Shown: positions 1 to 8,249 of the stretch, piece by piece
Layout: each line of letters opens with the position of its first letter
Position numbering within the stretch: the first letter of the stretch is position 1
Assembly (NCBI GenBank): GCA_018398765.1
Contig: JAHBMJ010002372.1
Span: forward strand, 1 to 19,626
DNA from: Chromera velia
Lineage: Eukaryota; Sar; Chromeraceae
Length of the DNA: 19,626 nt
Direction: 5' to 3'
Translations under genes and position numbers: made by a program
The notes under the pieces: generated by a model
Database searches by the model: none
What the model saw: the letters and a program-made list of their open reading frames with translations, nothing else
Told to the model about the DNA's origin: nothing

Positions 1-4
1 GTAT

Positions 5-50
<46 letters not shown>

Positions 51-72
51 ATATGTATATATGTATGTATAT
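1..72 (+). repeat. GT/AT microsatellite
   Basis: A nearly pure GT run grades into GTAT and TATG repeats. It directly precedes the first copy of the duplicated unit that starts near 76, and a similar GT run precedes the second copy at 823. The tract is truncated by the window edge. Confidence 0.95.
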
Positions 73-75
73 TTA

Positions 76-188
76 CCCCCGTATGCATATGTCAGCCTGT
101 GAAACTAGCTTCCACACACGCCGTATACATCTTTGAATAGTTGATAGTGTGCGTGAGTATTTTGTTGTCTCCTTGGTCCTCTCTTTGC
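76..188 (+). repeat. Duplicated unit, copy 1
   Basis: This stretch matches 823-976 closely. Shared landmarks include agcctgtgaaactagcttcc, gccgtatacatctttgaata (one difference in the other copy) and gttgatagtgtgc. Copy 1 lacks about 40 bp present in copy 2 between the gagtat/cagtat point and the shared tgtctccttggt segment. No protein is evident. It looks like a segmental duplication that carried its flanking GT microsatellite. Confidence 0.85.
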
Positions 189-660
189 CGACCGACTCAC
201 TCAGTGCTAGGGTCTTTGGTGAGCCCATGTTATGCAGCTTGCAAGAACCGTCTGCACACAAAAGTCTATTTCAGCACCTCTGACAGTCACTTTGGCTGCA
301 AGTTTGGTATGAGAAAACGCTACTCAGTTCTTTAAAACATCCACTTCTTTCACCAAAACATTTTGTTTCGAACAAACGAGGCCCTCACCTACTGTGGAAA
401 GTTACGGCCGGAAACTTGCAGTTCTTCTTAATATTCTCTCGTTCGATCATCCGTCTCCCCGTCTGCATCCCTGTTTCACTTCTCTTCACCAAATCAGGAT
501 ATGTCAGAGCAGGGGCGTTTTCATTTTCGTGTGCATTCGCTACTCTTTTTCAAAATTGTTTGTGCTTTTTCAAAAAGACCCACGAAAAGGAGACGAATCG
601 GAGTGACACTGTTTTTCTGAGGCAGTAGAGGCAAGCGTATCGACGAGGAATTCTATCTCT
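189..660. other. No gene recognised
   Basis: Mixed-composition DNA. The longest open frames are about 70 codons, overlap each other in two frames, and show no domain, splice pattern or family resemblance. No RNA gene is visible. Confidence 0.6.
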
Positions 661-710
661 TTCACTCTCTCCCTCCTTCCCTTCCCCCCCCCCCTCTCTC
701 TCTCTTTCTC

Positions 711-743
<33 letters not shown>

Positions 744-822
744 ATGTGTGTGTATGTGTGTGTGTGTGTGTGTGTATGTATGTGTGTATGTGTATATGTG
801 TGTGTGTGTGTGTATGTGTTTG
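661..822 (+). repeat. CT tract followed by GT tract
   Basis: A C/T-only run (about 661-743) switches abruptly to a GT/TATG run (744-822). The predicted peptides across it are simple Ser/Leu or His/Thr repeats on either strand and should not be annotated as genes. A CT-then-GT order recurs at 1440-1575. Confidence 0.95.
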
Positions 823-976
823 CCCCCGCGTGCATATGTGAGCCTGTGAAACTAGCTTCCACACGCGCCGTATACACCTTTGAATAGTTGATAGTGTGCA
901 CCAGTATATGATGAACTCTTTCTATTGCTCTGGTTGCTCTTTCCCTCTCTCTGTCTCCTTGGTTCTCTCTTTGCCT
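823..976 (+). repeat. Duplicated unit, copy 2
   Basis: This is the longer copy of the unit at 76-188, about 747 bp downstream in the same orientation. It contains the roughly 40-bp interval absent from copy 1. Like copy 1 it lies immediately after a GT microsatellite, so the duplicated block probably included that microsatellite. Confidence 0.85.
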
Positions 977-1093
977 CTGTCTGTTGCACATGCTTCTTTT
1001 GCTACATAGCATTTGTTAGGTGTAGTACAAAGCATCCAATAAGGAATATTAATACTGAGGCATATCCCTCTGAACTTACAAATGTTATTCATT

Positions 1094-1455
1094 CCTCTCT
1101 CTCTCTCTTTCTCTCTCTCTCTCTTTCTCTCTCTTTCTTTTCTTCTATCTCTTTTTCTCTATCTTTCCCTCCCTTTCTCTTCTTGCTCACTCTTTTTCTC
1201 CATATATTTATAAATATCTCTTCTTGCTTTTCTGTGCATGTGCATGTGCTGTGCATGATCTGTATACATTTATGTTTCTGTATGTGAATGGTATGTACGT
1301 GTGCATGTGTGTGTGTATATATATATGTATGTATGTGTGTGTGTGTGTATGTGTGTGTGTGTGTGTGTGTGTATGTACGTATGTATCTGTGTGTGTGTGT
1401 ATATATATGTGTGTGTATGTCTGTCAAAGTCTGAGCTGACTCTCTCTCTCTCTTG

Positions 1456-1487
<32 letters not shown>

Positions 1488-1575
1488 TTTTGGGTATGTG
1501 TATGTGTATGTGTGTATGTGTGTATGTGTATGTGTGTGTGTGTATGTATGTGTGTGTGTGTATGTGTATGTGTGT
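1094..1575 (+). repeat. Alternating CT and GT microsatellite block
   Basis: The order is a CT-rich tract (1094-1200), a short unique spacer, a GT/TATG tract (1300-1420), a CT tract (1439-1493) and a GT tract (1496-1575). All pyrimidine runs are on the plus strand. Open frames of 110-190 codons here are low-complexity artefacts of the repeats. Confidence 0.92.
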
Positions 1576-1661
1576 CATTGCATGGATATACTCCTTGACA
1601 TTTGTCAGCATGTTCTCCTCCATCACTGTTCACTTATACCCAATGAGCATGACTGCCTCTC

Positions 1662-2030
1662 CTACAAACACCAGCTGCTGCCGATCCCCTTGCATATGTT
1701 TCTCTTTCCATCTTTGTCGCAAATGGTGAAGAATGTGCATCTCTGTCTCTTCATATTCTTTTTATCCTTCATATTGCAAAAGTACATCTTCCTTCCACAT
1801 TCCTTTGCACACAGAAGCACATGTGGTAGTCTGTACATACCTCTTCTCAGTGCCTTCTTGCCTTTTTTCCTTTCATTCTCTTTTGAACTGGTTACACGTT
1901 TTGTCGTCTTCACAATGTCTGCTGAGATTACTGTAACAAAGGAATGCTCATTCTTGAAGTTCTTCTCTTTCTCAGACGCAATCGAAGGACACAGTAGCAC
2001 AAAGTTTAGCTCATCCTTCTGAGGACCTTC
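1662..2030 (-). CDS. Small Lys/Cys-rich ORF, unidentified
   Basis: The frame is open from 2030 down to a stop at 1662-1664, about 122 codons, and has no ATG at its upstream end, so it would be an internal or terminal exon. The N-terminal half is Lys/Glu-rich. The C-terminal half is Cys-rich, with spacing C-x3-C-x6-C-x12-C-x5-C-x8-C, which resembles a zinc-binding tail. Some DNA transposases, including piggyBac-type ones, end in a Cys-rich tail, and a TTAA-flanked inverted-repeat element lies close by at 2287-2516. No catalytic core is visible, so the transposase link is only a suggestion. It could also be a chance open frame. Confidence 0.25.
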   Translation of the reverse strand, partial: EGPQKDELNFVLLCPSIASEKEKNFKNEHSFVTVISADIVKTTKRVTSSKENERKKGKKALRRGMYRLPHVLLCAKECGRKMYFCNMKDKKNMKRQRCTFFTICDKDGKRNICKGIGSSWCL

Positions 2031-2039
2031 CTATCACCA

Positions 2040-3029
2040 GCTTTCACGCCGACTCAGAACTTTATACAAAAATTTTACTAGAAAAACTAGTATCAAAGTT
2101 TACGTATGTAGAAATATATTAGAATTAGAATTAAGTAGATGTGATTACAATGCATTACTGTCATTACATTCTTTATCCAGTTCAAAAAATTTATTTTAAA
2201 AAATGGGGTTACATACAAAAATGATCATCAATAGATTTTATTAATGATTCAGATTTTTTAAAAAAATCAAATCCTTAGGTTGTTAACCCCCTTAACACTC
2301 CAGTCTGTCTTGAAATGGATTTTTCAATGCTAGCCACGCCTGCGGCGCGGTTTTTTCAAGACTGTCTGCGGTAGAAGTTATTCTACAAAAAAATTTAAGT
2401 GTACTTCATTTTGGCCGGCCTTCGGCCATGTGCTACCTTTAAGTTAAGCAGGCGTTTCAAGTCTGGCCGTACCTATGGTAGGGCGTTTTAAGTTTAGTAT
2501 TAGAGTGTCAGAAGGGTTAGGTTGTTAAATTTCTTTTTGTCCACACTTTTTTTTTCTATACATTTTTTTTTCAAAACAAAAAAAGAAAAAAAGTTTCTTT
2601 CATATATTTGTTTTTTATAAGGCTCGCTGGAGTGTAGCTTAAATTTCTAAAAATCTAGTTTCTATTTGATTCAGCCTATGATTCGATCTACATTGTGACA
2701 ATTAAAACATATTATACATTGTAAAATTTCTTTTCCGTGGGTGCAAAATATTGTAAAACAACTTACTAGCCCGGTTTCGCTATCTTTAGAATACTTTAGA
2801 ACTATTATTGTTCATAATTTTTCATAACATGGTTGTCTGCGCCTGTTCTCATACTGCTATGTACTAGGCTATGTACGTATTGTATACTATGTGTACACAA
2901 ACTTTAAGATTTAAAATTGTACAAATAACGCTGGAATTGCAGCTCAGTGGATGACATAACATGACATAACAAACTAAGTTGCTCTTTCCGTGATGGCTGG
3001 ACATGGTGTATTTGGTGTACTCTAGCTAA
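2040..3029. other. AT-rich non-coding region
   Basis: AT-rich DNA with long A and T runs and no credible open frame. It includes a small perfect inverted repeat at 2078-2094 (arms TACTAG/CTAGTA), the element at 2287-2516, and a tandem tgacataaca duplication near 2952-2972. Nothing else is recognised. Confidence 0.7.
2287..2516. mobile_element. 230-bp MITE-like inverted-repeat element
   Basis: The left end CCCCCTTAACACTC (2287-2300) and the reverse complement of the right end, CCCTTCTGACACTC (2503-2516), match at 10 of 14 positions. The element sits between two identical 12-bp direct repeats, TTAGGTTGTTAA, at 2275-2286 and 2517-2528. Inside is a second inverted pair, GTCTTGAAA (2307-2315) with TTTCAAGAC (2354-2362), and a strong hairpin TGGCCG/CGGCCA (2412-2428). 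There is no ORF. CCC..GGG ends beside TTAA recall piggyBac-type elements, but those duplicate only TTAA, so the 12-bp flank is unusual. It may be a non-autonomous transposon of another family. Confidence 0.55.
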
Positions 3030-3400
3030 TGCTCTCACAAACCCGAACAGCGCGCTTAATTCCAGCGCGCCCTCCGCGCGCCAACGCCCTCATGCAAGGC
3101 CGGGGCACGTCCAAACTTGTTCAGTATATAGCTCGCGCGCGCATGTCGCGCGATTTGCCTCTATAGCTGAATTTGCATGCATGCCTCATGCAGCTATAGT
3201 GCATGCATGATTATATATCTCGTATATCGCCTCGATTGAGCTCCGATCGAGCATGCATGTATTGGTCCGGTATATATGCATGCCTGCATGCTTATGATAT
3301 ATCATAATTGCATCGATCATGCATCGATCATGCATGCATGCATGCATGCATGCAGCTTTGCGACCTAGCTGTTGAATCGTGTATATATCGATCGCAAATT
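3030..3400. repeat. Palindrome-dense patch
   Basis: This stretch is built from overlapping short palindromes: GCGCGC runs, TGCATGCA many times, CGATCG, GAGCTC and TATATA. It has a 9-bp inverted repeat CTATAGCTG/CAGCTATAG (3161-3169 and 3191-3199), CTCGAT/ATCGAG arms (3231-3236 and 3246-3251), a perfect 12-bp palindrome ATGATATATCAT (3294-3305) and a tandem GCATCGATCAT pair (3310-3331) that runs into a (TGCA)n tract ending at 3353. The composition is quite unlike its neighbours. No function can be assigned. Confidence 0.8.
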
Positions 3401-3744
3401 AAGACTTTCGATCTTTGATGCACCCAACGAGCTATAGAGCTTGTCCCTTTAAGTTGACGGGAACGATTTCTTTTCCTGCTACCCTGGCCATTGGTGAGAG
3501 GTAAACAAGTAGCGAACCAACCGAAAAGGGCGCATTTCTGCATCGGTTCCATACAGACGGCCTGCACACAAGCTTGTTCTCCTCTGGAAAGGGTGGAAGT
3601 GAAGTGATCGAGAATCGATTTTTCGATCTGCATAGGGTCCAATGGGGTGCGCGCATTCACAGAGGAAAAGGTGCGTGCGTTATTGAATTCTGCCTGACGA
3701 AATTGCATAAAGGTGCAAGAGCTTCCCTCTATCCCTTACCTGTT

Positions 3745-3780
<36 letters not shown>

Positions 3781-4182
3781 TTGGTGCATGGAAGGTTCTG
3801 CTGACGGAAGGCAGCAGCTTCTCTTTTGCCGTGATGTCAAGCTGAGAGGGATCTGTGCGTGTGTACATGCTGCTGTCCCTGGATGATCTATGTCACTACA
3901 TGTCGCCCTGATCAAAGATCTTTTTTATGACAGCTACCCTCATGCATCCATACACACTTTGGCGCTTCCCGTGCATGGCTGCAGCCCGCCTCTCTGTATC
4001 AACTTGTTCCGTTTCTCGCCTGCGTCCTGCTCTTGTCCCCTCTCTGTGGCCTCCCTTTTCTGGCTCTCTTCCTAGTCTTCTCCCACGTCCCGCCTCTATG
4101 ACACCGTCCTCCAGCATGTCTGCATGTCGCATGATGATCCTTCCGTACGATTCATCTTGCGTGACTGGTGTTCTGTTTTCTC
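3401..4182. other. No confident gene; possible 5' region of the ankyrin gene
   Basis: A 126-codon minus-strand frame (3328-3708) has an ATG and a UGA but runs into the palindrome patch and shows no known domain, so it is not called. 3750-3779 is a TA dinucleotide run. 3900-4180 is C/T-rich on the plus strand and may hold the upstream exon or untranslated leader of the ankyrin gene, since a strong intron 3' end follows at 4183-4203. I could not place that exon. Confidence 0.5.
3750..3779. repeat. TA dinucleotide microsatellite
   Basis: About fifteen uninterrupted TA units between mixed-sequence flanks. Confidence 0.95.
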
Positions 4183-4203
4183 ACTAACGTTTCTTTTTCT
4201 TAG
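4183..4203 (+). promoter_or_regulatory. Probable intron branch point and 3' splice site
   Basis: A CACTAAC branch-point-like motif is followed by a T-rich run and a TTAG acceptor at 4200-4203. The frame of the first coding exon (ATG at 4236) remains open back to this acceptor, so the exon probably starts at 4204. If so, the ankyrin gene has at least one more upstream exon, coding or untranslated. This is inferred from motifs only. Confidence 0.45.
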
Positions 4204-4235
4204 CTCCGAGCGGGGCCATTGGGAGCAGTCATAGA

Positions 4236-7191
4236 ATGCGATTCCACTCAGACAATATCGCCTTTCCGGTCGAGAATTTGTCTGATGACTTTGAAAAACC
4301 TCTTCTGCGCCTTTTGTTGGTCATCTCATCGATGATACTTCGCACAAAGTACTTCATGGTCTTATAGAGGTGCAAATGACCAACTGATGCGGCTTCCCCT
4401 CTCAAACGCTTCGTGTCCCTTATTGCCTCCAATCTCTGGACTCTTTTCTTTTTGCCCTTCCATCCGGCCGTCTGCAGAGAGTGGTTTGGAGCCGCAAAAA
4501 CAGGGGACTCGGAGACACTCCTGGCACTCGCTGAGAAATGGCCTGCACTCGTTGATGCTCGAGACGGTCAGCAGGCCGGACTTCTGCATGGTCGCAGACA
4601 GTATGAATCAAAATAGAGGGCAGACAGCTAGTTGTATGAGGTGTTTCATGTCAAGAAAGAATACGTGTTTGGCATCATTCTTGCTACGTCGGTGTGCATG
4701 GACAGGTCCTGCAAGAATGCCTCAGCAAAGACGGACTCAAGCTCAATCAGCTATTGGTGAATTGACGAATGTTCAAAGTTTTCCCGCTGTCTGTCTGTCT
4801 GACTGTTTGTCTGAAAGGAAGCGAAAAAGTGAAGTGAAGAAAAGACGATCTAGTCTGTCTGTCTGTCTGCCCACGCTGCTTGATTGTTGGTTCTGTTCTT
4901 TTGCCTTTGTTCTTTCTCTCTTTGTGTCTGTTGTGTTCATGAAGAAAAGGAGGGAGAAGAATAAACATATGGTCTGATATGGTCTGTCTCTCTGTGCAGA
5001 ATTGGGGGAGACTGCCCTCGTCAAGGCGATTCTCGAGAACCAGGCAGGGACTGTCAAGACCCTCCTTGTCTCCCTGAAGGCACAGGTAGACTTGCAACAC
5101 TCACACATAGGATGGACTTCCCTTATGATAGCAGCCCAGGAAGGACACACAGAGATTCTCCGTATGCTGTTGGACCAAAAACCGAACATCGATTTGAAGA
5201 ACAACGAAGGCGAAACTGCCCTCATGATGGCAGTTGCACACCCCGAGGCAGTTGCACTGCTTCTCCGCGAGAAAGCCAGCATGGAGGAGAAAAGCAAAGA
5301 CGGCTTCACCGCACTCATGCTCGCGGCAGACTGCGGTCACCCTGAGTCGCTTGCCCTGATCCTCCATGGAAAACCGAATATTGATGCGAAGGATAAGAAT
5401 GGAAACACCGCCCTCATCATGGCTTCGGCCAACGGACACCCTGAGGTGGTGGCTCTTCTCCTCCGTGAGAAGGCAGGAGTGGACGAGAAAAACAACGAGG
5501 GTAACACTGCGCTGATCAAAGCCAGTAAGCGAGGGCAAACCGATGTAGTGGGCCTGCTTCTCCGTGAGAAGGCCAAAATCAATGAGGTACGAAAGGACGG
5601 CAAAACCGCTCTCATGCTTGCCGCCGTGAACGGACAGTTGAGCGTTGTCACCCTCCTCCTCCGCAATGGGGCCGACCGCACAGTCTCCGTCTCCCTTCCC
5701 AACAGGAGCACCACCACAGCAGCTTCCCTGGCTGCCAGAAAGGGACACAAACAAATCCAGAAACTGCTGGAAGCTGAGACTCCACACCCCGAAGAGACAC
5801 CCACAGAAGCCGATGATTGGATGCAGAAGTAGAAATCTGGGTGGAGACCCATTGCCGACCTTCTGCATGAGGGTGCAGTTCAGCTGTGGCCTCTGGCAGT
5901 GCTTCGTCTCTTTGCAGAAAAGCAGACAAGCGTTCCAAAGCGGCAGGAAGTGCCGCAAATGCTCAAAGAGATGGGAATGGAAGAAGGAAACATTCAAGCC
6001 ATCTTGCAGAGTGCCGCAGAGTGTGCAAAGACCGATGACTTTCCTCTTCTGGGAGGGTTTACAGTCGTCTGTCTTTCCTTTGGGTGGCTCTCTAAAGAGC
6101 ATCCCGACCCGGAAAGATTCCACCTCCGTCTCCTGGTTGAGGAGATGAACCAGCAGTGGTGGGCACAAGGTGAGATGGCAGAGCGCGTCTTCATTTTTTG
6201 GGACTTTATGTCTCTTTTCCAATGGCCGAGAAGCGAGGAGCAAGACGCACTCTTCCGCAAAGCCCTCAGTCAGCTCGACCTTCTCTACAGCAGCAGCCAC
6301 ACACGCATCTTCAGGTCCACCGGTGTCCCCCCCAACTCTCCCAATTCGCTTCCGTACGAGGAACGGGGATAGCCTACGTTCGAAACCTGCGTGACAGGCT
6401 TCAAGCCGAGTCGCCTGATTCATCAGATGCCCACAGCTCTACTCGAAGAAACCGATCCCCAAAATGACACCACAAAGACCCAGGCACTTGCAAAAACTTC
6501 GGCTGTGATTCCCGTCAGTCGCCAGCCCCCCCTGCCCCCCCGCGCACCCGCGGCCTTCGACACTCTCCTGGACACCAAAAAATTCACAAATGGTGCAGAC
6601 TCAGACACCGTCAAGGTTCTCTATAAGCAGTTCGTGCAGCGCACGGCTGGTAGCGTTCAGCGTGTCTCTTTTGCCAGTTGGTCGTTGTTCTCAGATGACG
6701 ACGCAGAGTGTCTCCGTGGACTGTTTCTACACCTCCTCAAGACCCCCACAGAGGGGGGGGGGGCAGGCGGGATCTTATTAGAGCATCTTAACCTTTCAGG
6801 TACGCAGCTGACTGACAAAGGGGCATTTTTGCTGGTTCGCGTTTTGAGTGAGATCAAAAGCCTGCGGGGATTGAGCCTCATGAACATTCAAATTTCCGTG
6901 GCTACCTTGACGGCCCTTTTCGATGGTGTGCGACTCGGGGGGTTTCAATCACTGGGGTATTTGGACCTCAGTTGGTGTGAAAACCTGGCAAAAGATCTGA
7001 AGGATGAGGATGTGGAAGCCTTGTTGGACATAGCTCGGATCGTCACTGAGCGTGGCAGGAGGCTGACACTGGATGTGCAGGGGTGGATGCAGCTGCTCAG
7101 CATTTCGCGAAAAGGGTGGGTGGCCCTGAGAAAGGGGCAGGAGAGGCTCTCCGAGGTCGAATGGATCGACTCTTGGGAGGGAACAAACTGA
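4236..7191 (+). CDS. Ankyrin-repeat / leucine-rich-repeat protein gene with two in-frame UAG codons
   Basis: The proposed exons are 4236-4348, 4478-4566 and 5000-7191. Both introns have GT..AG ends. The 2/1 and 1/2 base splits restore the codons AA|A (Lys) and G|AA (Glu), so the frame continues through all three exons: 798 codons including the final UGA at 7189-7191. Ankyrin repeats would mediate protein binding, and the leucine-rich C-terminus is a second interaction surface, so a cytosolic scaffold or sensor is likely. No signal peptide or membrane segment is seen. The same frame is interrupted by UAG at 5830 and 6370, while coding character continues through both. As written, translation would stop after 344 residues. 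Either the gene is decaying, or UAG is read through or reassigned, or the sequence has errors. The N-terminal start is uncertain. Confidence 0.75.
4349..4477 (+). other. Intron 1 of the ankyrin gene (inferred)
   Basis: A 129-bp intron with donor AA|GTACTT and acceptor TCTGCAG after a C/T-rich run. Splicing joins frames exactly (phase 2), giving a Lys at the junction followed by the EWFGAAKTGD ankyrin-like start. The donor is weaker than the usual GTAAGT. Other donors nearby either break the frame or lie after a stop. Confidence 0.55.
4478..5829 (+). other. Ankyrin-repeat domain (about nine repeats)
   Basis: The short exon 4478-4566 encodes a capping-type repeat (EWFGAAKTGDSETLLALAEK, then PALVDARD). 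The large exon then carries repeats starting near 5005, 5110, 5209, 5302, 5401, 5500, 5599 and 5713, mostly spaced 99 bp (33 residues). Each shows the G-x-T-A-L-x-x-A turn, a GH-type centre and an LLL helix, as in the ankyrin family. The repeat at 5209 is two codons short, missing the residues before its HPEAVALLL helix. Repeats from 5302 to 5598 resemble each other most, suggesting recent internal duplication. The block ends in an acidic, Pro-rich linker just before the first UAG. Confidence 0.92.
4567..4999 (+). other. Intron 2 of the ankyrin gene (inferred)
   Basis: A 433-bp intron with donor G|GTCAGC and acceptor CTCTCTGTGCAG|AA. Splicing restores Glu across the junction and joins VDARD to ELGETALVKA, giving normal ankyrin phasing. 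It contains CTGT-type simple repeats and in-frame stops, supporting its removal. No other gene is evident inside it. Confidence 0.75.
5830..5832 (+). other. In-frame UAG codon 1
   Basis: UAG lies between WMQK and KSGWRPIADLL in the same frame as the ankyrin repeats. The downstream codons read at once as a coherent protein. A GT at 5829 with the next good acceptor at 5916-5917 would remove 89 bases, which breaks the frame, so splicing does not rescue it. CAG, GAG or AAG would each differ by one base. Confidence 0.85.
5833..6369 (+). other. Central module of the ankyrin protein, function unknown
   Basis: 179 codons in frame with the ankyrin repeats. It contains LLHEGAVQLWPLAVLRLFAE, a hydrophobic LLGGFTVVCLSFGWLS segment, then RVFIFWDFMSLFQWPRSEEQ, RKALSQLDLLYSSSHT and PYEERG, ending at the second UAG. 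I recall similar modules downstream of ankyrin repeats in algal proteins, with a Y-x-x-R-G-W-x-x-F-E motif, but cannot name the domain. The acidic and aromatic pattern (FWDF near the centre) could mark an active or nucleotide-binding site. That is speculation. Confidence 0.6.
6370..6372 (+). other. In-frame UAG codon 2
   Basis: UAG falls inside an otherwise continuous motif, PYEERG-stop-PTFETCVTGFKPS. In the remembered family pattern this position is Trp, so TGG to TAG would be a single G-to-A change. No frame-preserving GT..AG intron of plausible length removes it. Confidence 0.85.
6373..7191 (+). other. C-terminal leucine-rich-repeat module
   Basis: 272 codons ending in UGA, in frame with the upstream modules. 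After a Pro-rich linker (near 6520-6560) the protein has leucine-rich-repeat-like units: LEHLNLSGTQLTDKG near 6782, SLRGLSLMNIQI near 6858 and SLGYLDLSWCENL near 6949. This spacing fits the ribonuclease-inhibitor-like class. An 11-base G run at 6753-6763 encodes part of a Gly-rich turn and is a likely place for sequencing or replication slippage, though the frame is intact as given. The ending is acidic and Trp-containing. Confidence 0.8.
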
Positions 7192-7929
7192 CCAGCGTTG
7201 CACTAGCTACTCTAGGCAGTACTGGGTAGGAAAAGCCTAGACCGTAGGATCAGGACCATCAGGTAAGGCAAGTGCCTCTCTAACTGGCATTAACTGGCAT
7301 ATAATCTATGAATATATGTGCTATTTACACATATTAATTGGTTGATCAATATTAATATAACTAGGTGTGATCTGTAAAGTTATCTTTATAATAAAGTATG
7401 ACCACAGACTTTAGACTTTAAAACTTCTTTGATTTTAAAACTTTGAGAATAAAAAGTTTGAACACATTGATGTGTTGTTTAGGATTGTTGAGCCTTTTAA
7501 AACATTTTTCATGCAATGTATGTCAAAAAAAATTTAAAGTGCGTTTCAAAAGTTATATCTTAGAGTCCACAGACTCAAACCAGACTTTAAACTTTATTTC
7601 GCTTTTAAACTTTACAAATCACTTCTAGTAATATAAAATCTCCAGTAAATAAGTTTTAGATATGAATAATAATGGCACGTCATAGTCAAAGACTCAAAGT
7701 CTGAAAGTCATACTTGCATGGTATTATTACATATTCTATATATATTCTACTTAGATACTGTATAATAATGTTTAATACCTAGTTTAATACTAAGTAAATT
7801 TGATAGTAATCATGTAACTAATCAATCAATCAATGTTAGACTAGATGCTAGAACTAATTTTAATACTTGCATTCATTCAATACTGCTATTTTAGTTTGAG
7901 TATTACTAAGAAACTAGTAAGAGTATTAA
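7192..7929. other. AT-rich intergenic region
   Basis: Downstream flank of the ankyrin gene. It includes an adjacent duplication of AACTGGCAT near 7278-7300, an AATAAA at 7390-7395 that could be a polyadenylation signal (unproven in this organism), and scattered ACTTTAAA-type repeats at 7400-7620. No open frame of interest. Confidence 0.65.
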
Positions 7930-8010
7930 CTAGGCATGGTTTATACATACATACATTCTTACATATATTCTGGACTTGGAGAATATAATGTATATACAAT
8001 GTATATAAAC
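7930..8010 (+). repeat. Left terminal inverted-repeat arm
   Basis: 81-bp arm, AT-rich, perfect for its first 20 bases against the right arm and gapped beyond. Shared inner blocks include AGAATATA and AATGTATATAAAC (7998-8010). It abuts the AGTATTAA target repeat at 7922-7929. Confidence 0.82.
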
Positions 8011-8249
8011 ATCATTTTAAAAAAATAGTAGAGTAATCAACTCATTATCAAATTAGTTCTAATAAAATATCTAGTAACACATACACACTAATACAAATTA
8101 TATACTTTGTATGTAAAATTCTATTGGCAGTCGACTTGTCAATTCTCAAGGGCCCTCTATCTACCTCTATCTGAGCCTCTATCCCCTCTTCACACTGCAG
8201 CGATCACACCAGTCTTCCTGGTAAGACTGACTATGAGGCTCCTATTTTG

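Noticed and set aside
2935-2975. tRNA-like A box (gcagctcagtgga) suggesting a tRNA or SINE promoter
   Set aside because: No B box, acceptor stem or cloverleaf can be found nearby. Likely coincidence.
5829-5917. Intron that would remove the UAG at 5830
   Set aside because: The donor-acceptor pair leaves an 89-base gap that breaks the frame, and the removed sequence reads as coherent protein (LLHEGAVQLWP).
6353-6396. Tiny intron removing the UAG at 6370
   Set aside because: 44 bases is very short and not a multiple of three. It would delete the conserved-looking EERG..PTFE stretch.
5101-6423. 440-codon open frame on the minus strand opposite the ankyrin gene
   Set aside because: Antisense shadow of the ankyrin-coding frame. 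The plus strand has unmistakable ankyrin repeats.
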